Part shown: positions 12,320 through 24,296 of the stretch, one piece after another
Numbering within the stretch: position 1 is the stretch's first letter
Layout of the letters: every line of letters starts with the position of its first letter
Source: Nephromyces sp. MM_2019
Lineage: Eukaryota > Apicomplexa > Aconoidasida > Nephromycida
NCBI GenBank assembly: GCA_015657535.1
Contig: JADHZB010000579.1
Coordinates: 62,001 to 126,000 of the forward strand
Direction: 5' to 3'
DNA length: 64,000 nt
The notes under the pieces: generated by a model
What the model saw: only the letters and a program-made list of their open reading frames with translations
Database searches by the model: none
What the model was told of the DNA's origin: nothing
Program-made: the position numbers and the translations under genes

Positions 12320-14197
12320 CCATTCTTTTGATGTAAATCCTAATTCCTTCACAAAATCACTTTTTAGAAATAACTTTTAAATTACATAATTTTCCTTTAA
12401 TAGGCTAGATAACATTTATTTTAAGATTGATATTGATACATAGGCGCTAGATCCTTGAGTATAAACACTAATTTACATAATATCACCATTTAAACCCATT
12501 TTCAAATCATGTCATATCAGTATCCAATACCCTCTCAAAAAGATTAGTACGCCTATTAATTTAACATTATAAATCCATATATGGAATTGTGGATACTTTA
12601 TATCATTACTGGATACCATTAAAAAAGATTATACCTGTTTTGTTACAGTGGCATCAATTATCCAAAATGTAATTCTTGAAGACTTCATCATAAACCTTAA
12701 CATTGCCATATTTCTAATTATAACATAAAACTATCTTCATAGTTTAAAGTTAAACTTATTTTCTTTGTTTTACCAGAAAGACTCAAATAAAATGATTTTA
12801 TTCCTATGAATATCTGCCAGTTTTAATAAATAATTATAAAATATGCTACATATTTATTGGATTGTTAATCAATTTTATGATCTCTAAGACTAAATCAAAT
12901 TGCGAGTTCAATATAGAATATATTTTACAAATGGCACCATATAAATATACCTTGGGAACTACTCTTTCAGAATTATTATTAATAACAAGTTTAGATAGAA
13001 AGTAGAACCTTTTGATTATCTATTCATCAAAATAGATTTTTCACATACTCGAATTATTTAATCAATTACTTTCAGGATTGAATTGTATTGAAATCTTGTC
13101 AGCTGGTATTATTTTTATGACAAGACACACTTATGCACTCTGCTGCCTATAACAACCCATGTGCCACATCTTTCTTATTAGGCATAATTAGATTAATAGT
13201 ATATTTAAATCATATTACAAGTTACCTAGAAGCTAAAGAACTAATTTTTTGTAGATAAGTTTTAACAATCTTTTAATTAACATAATAAGACTAACGATTT
13301 CCTAAAGTAAACTTGAGTTAGCGAACAATGATAATTCCACAATTACGTTTCAAATCTGTATTTAACATAAGAAACAATATGTAAACCATTATAAATTGTA
13401 ATAGTGCAACAATTGTATATATTGAATTTATAACATTTATGACTTGAAGGTATTGATGGGAAATGTTGAGTTGTAAGTTTTTTGACCCAATATATATTCA
13501 ACACACTTTATATCAATTTATCGAACATGAGCAATGTATTAACGACTGTATTTTAAAGCTTTGCAGAAAAACAAGCTATGTAATGGTAGCAATTTTGAAA
13601 TTAGCCTTAGCAAATACTAGAGATTTTAACTTACCTATGATTAAATTTAACAAATACATTTTCACAAGACAAAGAGATGGTATTATAGATAATACATAGT
13701 TATTGATATAACAGGCTAGCAAAGAAAGTATAATACTCGTCTAAACGGAAATTTATGATTAAATAAATGAATTTCATCTAAAATCTAAGTGGCGCAAGAT
13801 TCATCATGATTTATGTTTGAATCCCTAGGGCATATTTTTGATTTCTATGTTCCAAGTACACTATATATATATATATATTTGTTTAATAATTAAACATAAC
13901 TTTGTGTTATTTTAATTTAATTATAGAAAGAATTTAAGAGATTTTCCTATCTGTTAAAATTTCTCGAATAGATTTGAGCTACAAATTTCATTGTACAATT
14001 AAAAAGTTGGGATAAGTCTGAAACTAGCATAACATTAAAGTTCAGTTTACAGAATTTAAAACTAACAAATCAGTGGGCCAGATAATTATTTTTAAAATTT
14101 TGAATAAATTTTAAGGGTAGATTTACAATTCATATTCTTAAGGCTTTCAGTATTTATTCAATAGGTATGTTTTAAAGGGTTATATTTGCTCGAGATT
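12320..14197. other. Intergenic region between GPD and the DUF155 gene
   Basis: AT-rich, with no gene I can support. An isolated 78-codon open frame at 13463-13699 is no longer than expected by chance at this base composition. A (TA)n run lies near 13863-13880. Confidence 0.5.
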
Positions 14198-16030
14198 ATG
14201 GCTCTAAACAATCAAAATAAAAAGAACTTGAATAGGTTTGTCCAATTTCGGGATGTTGAAGGTGAAAATCAGGGAGACAGTGTGCTTCTTTATAATGAAA
14301 GTGATCACGATACCTTCTCTGATACCACTGCAGTGAGACAAGTTCCGAGAGCTAATTTAGCGGAGTTTTATTATTACTGAAACTAACATAACTCATGAAA
14401 AAGATCCTCAGAAAAAAACTTTGGAAACTTGATTAAGCACATAGTTTAATAGTATATTCATTCTGTGATCCTAGAATTCAGTTTAACAGTTTTTCATTTT
14501 TGGCTGACTGTCTTAATAGGTACAAATATTCAATAAAAGATCAAGAAACACTCGTAAGCATGCCGAAAAGTTTGACAATATAAATAAAAATTCAAATGTA
14601 AGAAAGACTTTAAACTTTGTTGAGTTATTAAATTTTTTTTATTACACAGGGTAAAAACAAAAATGTTTGGGCATATTGTGTCAGCAATGAGGTGGTGTGT
14701 TTTCGACAATTAAAATGTTTTCAGTTAACTAATCTTTTAGAATCTTATTATCAGGACTTCCAGCTTTTGGTTTCAAGCTTAAAAACAGAGACTAACCAGA
14801 TTGATCTTAAGTAAAAAGCTAAATATCCTTGATTTTAGCCACAATGTTTTCTTAGAATTGTTTGAAATAATTTATATTTTATACTTTAATTTAGGATTGA
14901 GAATTCTCACAGTGAGGTTCTTTCATGCACTGTGTTCAACGAAAAAAAGACATCTTTTATATTCAAATACGGTGAGATTCCAGAAATGAAAGCAAAAAAC
15001 TTGCTATTTAAACTTCTTGTCTCTATACAGGTTGTATGGTATTGTGGGATTTTACAAATGAACAGAGATCTGTAAGAATATTATGTTGTTAAAATACCAT
15101 CAAAATCTACTGCTTATAAAATTTTTATTAGAAAGTGCTTGATTGGATAAAATCCTTCCTTATAAAAGAAATAAAGAGAGATGATATAGAATTTGATGAC
15201 ATGGACTATACATTTTCCAATGTCGGAAAAATAACAGCTGATATGATCCATCTGAATTCGAATGAATTATTTGAGAAGCTAGCATATTCTTATGCTTTTG
15301 CACAGGTTCTTTGTTATGAATGAGTAATGGGTGTCAAAATGAATTTTAAACTTATTCACAGAGCGTTAAACTTTCGGTATTCGAATCAGTTGTTGACTCC
15401 ACAATTGAAACAAATAAAACATACCCAGGTATTTTAAGAATTACGCAGGATTAAGTCCAGTATGCTATTTTAAATTTTGTTTGCAGAAGGGTTAGCCAAA
15501 ACAGGTTCAATTAAATTGAATAGGCATGAAATCTGCAGAAAAATTGGTGAACTTTTTGTGAATCGTTTCTTCATTAACCTTCAAACTGACATTTTAGACA
15601 CTCCAGGTCAGTTATTTTGTTCTAATAGCCTTTTTGCTATGAATGAATTAATTACTTATAGACATTCTATGGGATAACGATGATTATGCCGATCAATATG
15701 AATCATGTAGAAGATATCTTGAAATACCTAAGCGTGTCACAATCTTAAACCAAAGGTCTGCTTTTCAAAGTTTTCTATTTGGTTTTACTAACATCTATTG
15801 TGATTTAGATTGGATATAATAAAGGATTTATTTGATATGCTCAACAATGAACTAGTAATTCAGGTAATTAAGTAGATGATTTTTTAAGAATATGTGCAAG
15901 ACTCAACTTATTAATTGTGCTTTCTAAGCATGGATACAATTTAGAATGGATTGTGATAATCTTAATTTGCATAGAGGTCATCATAGATGTGGTTTGGAAT
16001 ATAATTTTAAAGCGGTTTACACCAGGTTAA
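14198..16030 (+). CDS. DUF155/RMND1-family membrane protein
   Basis: RMND1 and its yeast relatives are inner-mitochondrial-membrane proteins that support mitochondrial translation. Eleven exons: 14198-14332, 14520-14597, 14650-14810, 14895-14971, 15031-15071, 15132-15305, 15362-15428, 15487-15606, 15662-15755, 15809-15863 and 15929-16030 (367 aa). Phases are consistent throughout. DUF155 hallmarks, in order: VWAYCVSNEV, FIFKYGCMVLWDFTNEQ, LNSNELFEKLAYSYAFAQSV, KLSVFE, GSIKLNRHEICRKIGELF, NLQTDILDTPDILWD, RRYLEIPKRVTILNQRLDII and a C-terminal membrane helix after GYNLEWIVIIL. The donor of intron 1 (GTGAGA at 14333) is the least certain: it makes a 187-nt intron, and the frame stays open to 14380. 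No classical mitochondrial presequence is obvious. The gene converges on the next one with an 84-nt gap. Confidence 0.9.
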
Positions 16031-16114
16031 ATATCAATAAAAGGGATTGAGATCATTCAGGTTTTGCTTAAGTCTTGCAAGAACATTTACATGGTACTTA
16101 TTTAATAATTCATT

Positions 16115-18237
16115 TTAATCTCGGATTTTTTCTACAGCAATTTCGGTTTTTATTCCCTCTACAGCTGGGGCATATTGAGCGATAACTCTTGAAATCGCTG
16201 TACGAAGCGTGTCCCTTATCATCTCATTTTGGGCCTTAAAATATTGACTAGATTTGAAAAATCAACATAGATAATTGATTACTTTCATCAACTTCAATTG
16301 TAGCTCAAGTATACTCATCCTCTCCTGTTTTATTTTTATTTTTTTTGTGATTTTAAATCAAACAATCTTATGATATTTCTTTTTACCAATCTCTCTGTTG
16401 CATCTCTTTTTTTCTCCATATCACTTGCAAGCTCATCAATAGTTGGGTATCTTAAAAACAAAATTTAAATTTATGATTACAACGATTTTATCTGACTTAC
16501 GGTTTATCTGATTGCATAATTTTCACATTAAGTTGCTTTTCCGTTCCAGTATTCAAAAACTCTGTAGGCTTGGCTAATCAGTTAATCATAATTGGATGAT
16601 CAGTTACTAGCTTTTTGTTTTGTTTCAAGAAACGATAGTGAATTTTCCTTATATTGGCCTAAATCATCTGACTATGTGTAGATCAGAGTCGGGTTTGTCT
16701 CTCAAAAATCTTTTAGTCTTACCTGGACTGTATTCTTTCTATTTTGGTTAATTTTCTATAAAAGGTGTCATATTGATATTTTTCAATTACATGCGACAAA
16801 CAATATAAAATACTTTTTGTTTAAAAGACATTAATCTGCTCAATTTATTTCTTTTTGGAAGTTCTCGGTCAACTTGTCTAGTAATCGCCTAGGTTCACAA
16901 CTTAGAAGGTGTGCAGGTAATCTTAATTTGATCTTACAGTAACATCGACGAGAAATGGATTCATTTGAATTTGGAGATTCTTTTCAAGTTCTCAAGCAAA
17001 GCAATATAGGTTTATAAATATAGAATAATTTAAGCTTACCTTGGATAGTTATTTTTGTAATTTGAGAAAACTCTGAAGCAGCTTGCTCTATGAGCTTTGA
17101 AAGTATATTCAAGTAGCCAAAACTTTTGTAGGATATTTACGTACTTTAACTTCTTCATCTGTTCTCATTTGTTCAATCTGGTCCTAAAATTTACTATCAT
17201 TTAATTCATCAACTAAATTATGCAATTTTTTAAGCTTTACAATTTTTTGTTTAATCTTTACATCAGGTTCATGTATATCAGTCAGCTTTGAGTCGTATTT
17301 TTTCAAGTAACAAATACATGTTGAAACTAAATTTTTACTTGGATCTTAACTGATGGTGGTGGATCTATAGCACCTCCCAAATTTACAAATGATTGTTTCT
17401 CCGAAGATTTATGACTAGTTTCTATGAATGACATCGTTGGATCAGTTCTGGGTAAAGGGCCATTTTTACTAATTTCTCTACCAGAAAGTCATATAAGGTG
17501 AAAGATAACAATAGCATTTAGGAACCTTTTTGGGACTTGTTTGAAACTAAATGACGAGGCTCCTCTTGATAATGGAATCTTAGGAGCAAAAGATCCATTA
17601 GAAATCTTAATTTGCTTCATCTTGGTCGTGATAGGTAGCATAGAGCCACTTATAACTCCTTGCAGAAAATCTTGGCTATTAAAAACTCTAATAGCCTGGA
17701 CGACCATTTACTGAAAGTTTTCATTTTGAGAAATTTATTACTCTTTCAATAGCATTTTCTATCTGGTGTTGAGAAAGATCTAATTGCCTATTAAATTCGT
17801 CTTCTAATCTTCCCATTAGTCCCTAGTTATGAATATAATATAATCTAGTTTAGTTTTCATATGTCTTTACTTCCTCAAGTCTTATTCTAGCTTGTTCCCT
17901 CAATTGTATTTCAGCTGAAACTTGAGGAAGTGGCTAAGTTAAAATTGAAAGTAAATTATGCAATTTTTCTATATTTTTTTATGTTACATCTTCAGCCGGT
18001 TCCAGTTTGATTCCTATTGAGGGCAGTGTTTGGGCATTCTGCTTAAATTCTATTGGCCATGAGCTACCAAAGAACTGATAATTTTTAAAATTTTTATTTG
18101 TTAGTTTGCGTTTGAAACATTCTTACAGTATTTTGCTGATTGTTGGATGTTTCCAATTTCGTGGCATGAGCTTTAGCTGCGATTTTGGCGAGTAAGAGCA
18201 ACCAACTTATAATTATAGCTTTGGAATTGTAAATCAT
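16115..18237 (-). CDS. Secreted protein of unknown function, 17 small exons
   Basis: I do not recognise this protein. The start at 18237 opens a signal peptide (MIYNSKAIIISWLLLLAKIA, then AKAHA as a likely cleavage region). About 17 exons of 33-171 nt can be joined in frame to a stop at 16115, giving about 427 aa. The chain is hydrophilic and partly alpha-helical with coiled-coil-like stretches (EIQLREQARIRLEE, GLMGRLEDEFNRQL, KLKKLHNL, and near the end NEMIRDTLRTAISRVIAQ). There is no second membrane segment. Two joints are less secure: a 31-nt intron near 17190-17220, needed to avoid an in-frame TAG, and the joints around 16750-16960. It is probably a secretory-pathway, parasite-surface or organelle protein. 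The convergent DUF155 gene ends 84 nt away. Confidence 0.65.
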
Positions 18238-19534
18238 CTTTAAATTAAAGACAATATACTCATCTTATGCTATACTTAGCAACAATTATTTGCAATTTCT
18301 TTTATCTAATAGAGTAACTTATTGGTAATGAAACTCCCTCAATGCTTTATTTATTATTTCGAGTTGTAATTGTCAGTTCACAATTTATGGCAAATGTAGT
18401 TATATACGAAATAGGAGATTAATAAGCATGTACATACAGTTTTAAAAGTATTTTGGAAACAATAGTTACAATTTATTAGAATTTATTTAAAAGTTGTTGC
18501 TTTCCAAACTTATAATTTTACTATAAAAATCTTTCACGAGCTAGTTCTACTGTATCCTACTTAGTGGCTTAGCCTCATTTAAGTTTTCAGCATACTGAAG
18601 GCATTGTAATAGCATACAACTTAAAAGTAGTGACTTCCAGGAAAGATTGTGTGTGAGCGTAATACAATAGATTGTCCAATTTTTTATTCATAATTGACGG
18701 GAATATAATTAACATGTTAAAAGTTAACTAATTTAGTATTAGCTCTAAAAAATTCTTAAAGCTGAGAAATAACGAAAGAAAAGTCACAAGAACGAAAGTC
18801 TTAGAACTTATTATAATAATTGCCTAACTACGAATCTTTCCATATAAAAATATAACTCCAAGCTATTTTTGTCTCCCTAAAGTTAATCACTTGCAGATTC
18901 GATTAAGGTTTAAATAAAAAAATAAACATCTTACCAGGGTTAAGTAGAATGTGTCTTTATAGTCTATTAATCTGAGCTATAAATTCTTAAGTCTTGATAT
19001 TTTCTAAGAGTGTTTTTTTTCCAAAGTTTGCAGAGCTTTGTTTTTCAATTAACTGTTCTTATGTCTTGAAATATACGATTATATCGATGCAGTACTACGC
19101 TACAAAATAAACCAGTAAACTACTTGAAACCCGAAAACATGTCCATGCTCTTCTTATTCTTTTTAATAATTATCTAATTGAAAATTAAACTAATTTAAAT
19201 TCCTTTTGACCTAGTTCCTATACATTGAAAAGTATAGAATAATAAATAAACAGAAAAATTAAAAGAGTAACTTCACAAGATTACACTGGATAAAATAATC
19301 TTATGTATATATATAGATTTTCACTGAAATTCATAGAAAAGATAATTACTGAAAATATTAAATTATAAAACAATTAATTTCAATATATGAAATAGCTTTA
19401 AATTAGTTATATAGATATCAGTTTTTTGTGTTTTCTCATCATATGCTACACTAAGAAATATAAGCCGGCTAAGCACAAGTTGGTGATTTTCTTTTGTTTT
19501 TAGCCGAGTTGATTGTCTCAAAAAGATTCATAAA
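18238..19534. other. Divergent intergenic region
   Basis: AT-rich spacer between the starts of the secreted-protein gene (-) and the coiled-coil gene (+). It presumably holds both promoters. No element was recognised. Confidence 0.4.
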
Positions 19535-21738
19535 ATGTCAAAAAGCCATTTGAGTAGTTCCATTTTCGGAAATCACTTGGAAAGGGATCACGGACAATCG
19601 TTAACCAGCCTTGAAAGACTGCGTAAAGTAAATAAAAAACTCGGATTATTAGCTTCAGTAACACTTTTCATTTCGTTAAGCTTATGTGACATTTTTCTCC
19701 CAGGATCGTACCAAATTATCGCAATGGTCGAAATTATTGAGCAAACAAGTTGAAGAAAGTGACATTAAAGATAACCAGGTATTCGAATTAGTGATAATCA
19801 AAATAAAGGATAATAAAAATAATAATTCAAATCAACTTAAAACTTATTCTTGTCTAGAAAAATCTTAAGAATTTGAAACCCATTTCCATATAAACAAATT
19901 TTGCATAGAGACTTCCAATTAAAATTTTCGTTCAAACAGAAACCTGTGACCTCCTTTGATCAAGACGAAGATACAGCTAATGAAGAGCACAATAACACAT
20001 CAAGCATTTCATTATCTGGTGAGGAAGTGTTCCAAAATAAAATATATAAGATAAGGGAAAACTTGAATAGTAATGAAAAAAGCTCAAATTTTAACAGAGT
20101 ATGAGATAAATAAATCAAAATACTTAAATACGAGTTTGGATACCGAAGCACTACCAAATAAACAATATCAAATACTCTGGATGGAAAATACTAAGCTCAG
20201 AGAAGCCTTAGAGAAGTTAAAAACTCAATCAAATGAACTACAGCACCAAGTTAACTTTTTAAATGAAGACATGGAAAATCAAAAAACTCTTGCAAATGAG
20301 AAAATTGAGAAACTGCTGATCGACAGGTGCTTTTTATGATAGTGAATTAGTTTTAACTTTTCAATTAAGCTTATAATCTCTTCAAAGGGAAAGGATTGCA
20401 ACCAAAAAGAATTTTCTGCAAGAAAAAATGCTGGAAGCTTCCGGGCAACGCGTTTTGCACAATGATTTGAGGTAAAAATATCAAAGTAATTACCTAAAAA
20501 CGTTTTAAATGATTACTTTTGATTATTTGTCAAGCAGAGATTCTGAAACTTACGAGGGTTGCAAGTCCTTCATGCATAAGATGCAAAAAAGGTATGATGT
20601 TATCACTGAGCACCTTCAAGAAATCAATGTAAGGCCGATTAACTTATACACAAGGCTATTTTACGATTCAAAAATAAATCAACTAGGAACAAAAATCATC
20701 ATTTGCTGATGGCATGAGAGAAAAACAAACACAGCTTGATAATTTAACAGCGTTATATCAGATGAAAAAGTAAGAACAAACCACAAAATATGTAAGACCT
20801 GCTAAAGTTAATAATTTTTCCATTTTCAAAGCGAAACAATAATTAAACAAAACTTTGAGATAAATGAAATGAAATCTAGATTCAATGTAAGCTAATAATT
20901 GTTTAGTTTTCATTACTTCGACTAAAAAGTATCCTAACTTCTAAAAGCTTTTGGAAAACGAATTGCAATTAAATATGAGGAATAATAAAAACCTAGAAAA
21001 TGAGCTAATTGAAGATCGCAAGCGAATAAATGACCTAAATTCATCACTCAATGAAGAAAAGAAATCGCATGAGCAGACCACTAACCAGCTCCAAATTAGT
21101 ATCTCGGATTGCAAGCAGAAAGACCAGGATATTCTTGATTTACAAGCTGAAATTGAAGTGTTAGAGCCTTATAAAGCTAAATCCGAACATCTGACTATAT
21201 TAATAGATGATGTATGCAAGCAAGTTTAAGATCAAAGCTAATATTGATTTTTGATTGTTTTCAAATTTATTCTTAATTGCAAACAAAATCAGCTTTCGAA
21301 AAAGTATGAACTACAAACACTAGAACTTGAGTCAGCTAATAAAAACTTTGAAAGATCAGTGGAGGAACAGATATCTCAAGTAATGTAAAATATTGTTATG
21401 CTAACAAATCAAAATTCACAAAAGCTAAGTAAATATGTTTTAGGCTATAAACCATAAATCAGACAAAACCAATACTATCTCTTTGCTTAATGAAAAAATA
21501 ATCGAGGTTTGTCCGCCTAACTTAATAAGATGTATGCTATAAAAAAATTGGTGAAAATGGATTTGTCAATCAGCTAGAAGATAGCGTCAAAAATCTTAGT
21601 GGGACTCTCCAAGAACAAAAGTCCAATTTTGAATCAAAGCTCAAAGATAAAGACAGCACCATAGATAAGCAAAGCAAAGATATAGAATCTTCAAAACAAA
21701 AGCTAAGGAACTGTAGAGAGAACTTACGTGCATATTAG
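19535..21738 (+). CDS. Coiled-coil protein
   Basis: About twelve exons, starting with 19535-19627 and 19704-19778, encode a long heptad-rich chain. The most helical blocks are LREALEKLKTQSNELQHQVN and the large exon near 20949-21210 (LENELIEDRKRINDLNSSL, then KKSHEQTTNQLQISI). The last exon ends with TAG at 21738. One joint uses an intron of only 28 nt (about 20068-20095). Exon 3 (from about 19809) and its donor GTCTAG are the weakest part of the model. There is no signal peptide or membrane segment. A PH-domain gene starts 121 nt downstream on the same strand; the two could be one transcription unit or even one gene, but the PH gene has its own in-frame ATG. The function is unknown; a structural or cytoskeletal role is a guess. 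Confidence 0.65.
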
Positions 21739-21858
21739 TGAGATTAAAAATGCATAAATTGTTAAGCTCGATTTAAATTTTAAGCTATTAAGTAATTTTT
21801 ACAACGCCTTTACATGCTCAATTAGCTGGGTATCATATATCCATATTATTAATTAAGC

Positions 21859-23376
21859 ATGTCTCAGGGAAAGTTAGCAACTTCGCCAATGACTAGTGAG
21901 CTCAAGGTATTTATATAACTATTAAATCAATATATTCTGAACTACTTAATTAATTCACCAAAATTAGCTTTTGAAAAAAGGAACTATTCTCAACAAGTTC
22001 AATTTCCGAGACATTAAACATCGGCCCAGTAGAAAGTTCATGAAGGTAGTAAATAACCTTAAAAATTACAGCCATATACTGTCACTCTTGATCTCTATAA
22101 CAAATTTGCGTTTTACTACTTAATCTTAGCTTGAAAACACCGAAAAAATAATGTGGACAGATGATCCCACCGGCAAACATGGCTGGAATAAATCTAAAAT
22201 CATAGTTTTGAAGGTACATATCACTACAGACATTTGAAATATTGTTTAAATCTTGAGTTATTAACATTTTATTCTATTCAAGGATATAATAAGAATCGAC
22301 TATGGCCTCCACTCTAGGCCGGCAATTTGGTTGTCATCCAAAGATTTACACACAGCCTTAAATTGTTTTTCGATTTTCACAGAGTCAAGGAGCTATGACT
22401 TTCAAGCACCGGATGAAAATACTACCATGGCGTAAGTTGGATCTTCATAAAATCAATTTTGAAATTTGTAGCACACTTGCATTTTCAATAAAACTGTTTT
22501 CATAACTCTTTAAAAAGTTGGGTAACTGGAATTGGTCGCTTGATTTCTGACCACACAACTGCACCCAATATTCAAAACCGGTAATGTTAAGATTTAAAAA
22601 GCAAAAGCCTTAAAATAGATTTAATTTATTTGGATTTAAAAATAAATTTCAAACAAACTTTTTGAACAGTACCGAGTTTTACACATTAAGAGCTAAATGG
22701 AAGTTACAAGAGTATTCAAAAAAGCGAAGTAGGAAACAATGGATGTTATTCGAAATTACTAATTTGATTATTCATTGCCTATGTTTTTATAGAACTACCT
22801 TTATCAATTATTTGGAAAGAAGCCATCCGTCGGTATATTGCTCAAAAGCCAGCATTATTGAACACAACAATTGAAAATAAAAATATAATTATATCTGAAA
22901 GAGGAAATTCACCTAAACCATCACAGACATCTAAGTCAATGACGGAAAAAAATTCTTCAAAAGCTGATATAAGCAAATCTCAGCCAGTAGACAAAAAGAT
23001 TATTGAGATCCCAAAAAATAAAATCGAAAACAGACAATTACTCAAAGATTCCAAACAAGTCTCTGAAAACATTGAAAAAGCTAATCCAGAAACACCTCAT
23101 AATATAGATAAGTACAATATAAAAATCCCTTTAACAAAAAAAGACCCCAAAAATTCAAATAATAGGAAAGCGATTGAAGTCAAACGTCACACTGAAAAGA
23201 ATACTGTTGGAGCTGAAAAAGGTAAAAATGAAGGTCAAAAAAATTTTCCAGATAAAAAGGAAGCTACTCCATCGAATCAGTATATGCAAGAAGTACCAAA
23301 CGTAGCTAACAAAGAGTTGTTGAGCTCAATATCACACGAAAATATTTTTGACTACAAAAGAGACAAAATAAACTAA
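21859..23376 (+). CDS. PH-domain protein with lysine-rich tail
   Basis: Seven exons: 21859-21906, 21968-22045, 22130-22213, 22283-22431, 22518-22580, 22670-22728 and 22793-23376 (354 aa), phases consistent. Residues about 15-140 look like a pleckstrin-homology fold of the phospholipase C/protist type: LLKKGTILNKFNFRDIKHRP, KIMWTDD, KIIVLKDIIRIDYGL, then LNCFSIFTESRSYDFQAPDE and the C-terminal helix TMAWVTGIGRLI. The basic positions in the first strands fit phosphoinositide binding, but this is inferred. Residues from about 185 onward are a disordered Lys/Asn/Ser/Glu-rich tail. It follows the coiled-coil gene closely. Similar PH domains fused to coiled coils occur in other protists, so a single fused gene remains possible. 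Confidence 0.75.
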
Positions 23377-24296
23377 ATAGTTTAAATTGATAAAGTTTTT
23401 GAATTATTTAGCATAGATCTAATTTCTTTTTCCCGCTAATATAAGGCTATGTTTAAAAGGTAATGTTTAACTAATTGTATTTATTAGGACTCTGAGTGCC
23501 AATCTAAGCTTCAAAAAGTTTCTTGTTTTAAAATTGTCAATTATAGCAATCGAAAACTTTACTAGACTACACTAAATAGACTGAACTTTGTTAACAAATT
23601 ACTTATTATTAACTAGAGGTAAAAGTTTAAGTAGCCTAATAGTCTATAAAAACTTACAATAGAGCTGATTTTGGAACAATAAGCAAGACTTTTGATAAAA
23701 ACCATTAAATAATTACTAATTTTCTATACTCATATTCTCCTAGTCAAGCAATTAATAACTGGTAGCAAAGTTTGCTAGGAGTGCCTAAGTAACCTATTTA
23801 CTTATTAAAGCATTAAATTAATTATCCTTTCGCAAATCTATGATCCTAGATAAATAGTGGAATATCTGTTTCACAGGTATAAAAAATGATAACGCCATTA
23901 TTTATTAGTTTGTCACAAATTTTATCTACACTTATTGCTTATGTAATACTAGTTGAATATGTTGAGATCAAAATGCTATAAAACTTTGCCTTAATCATAT
24001 GATTTAAGTCATAGAGATAATATGGTTAGACAGTATAGCTTCAACTAAATTTTGCACCAGGTTGTATGTTTATTAATAACACAGGAAGACATTTACAATC
24101 AATATGTCTCCACAACTGATAAAGTCTCAGATGTGTGTTAAGTGGAGCATATCAATATATCAGAGTTAATTCATTTTTTATTGTCTTTAAACCTTCTATT
24201 CCCCTAGATGTTTGATAACTAGAATATCTTCCTACCTTAAGATGCACAATATATAATACTCTGATAGAAACGTTTAAAGCTTAGAGAGATAACAAA
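23377..24296. other. Intergenic region upstream of dynactin subunit 2
   Basis: AT-rich, with no open frame of note on either strand. It presumably carries the dynactin promoter and 5' UTR. Confidence 0.4.

Noticed and set aside
13463..13699. 78-codon plus-strand open frame
   Set aside because: No splice partners, domain or signal peptide. At this base composition several frames of this length are expected by chance.
13785..13830. Possible tRNA (TGGCGCAAG followed by GTTTGAATCCC)
   Set aside because: The A-box-like and B-box-like elements are too close and no cloverleaf can be drawn.
17160..17240. Apparent in-frame TAG suggesting a broken secreted-protein gene
   Set aside because: A 31-nt GT-AG intron removes the stop and keeps phase, in line with other short introns here.
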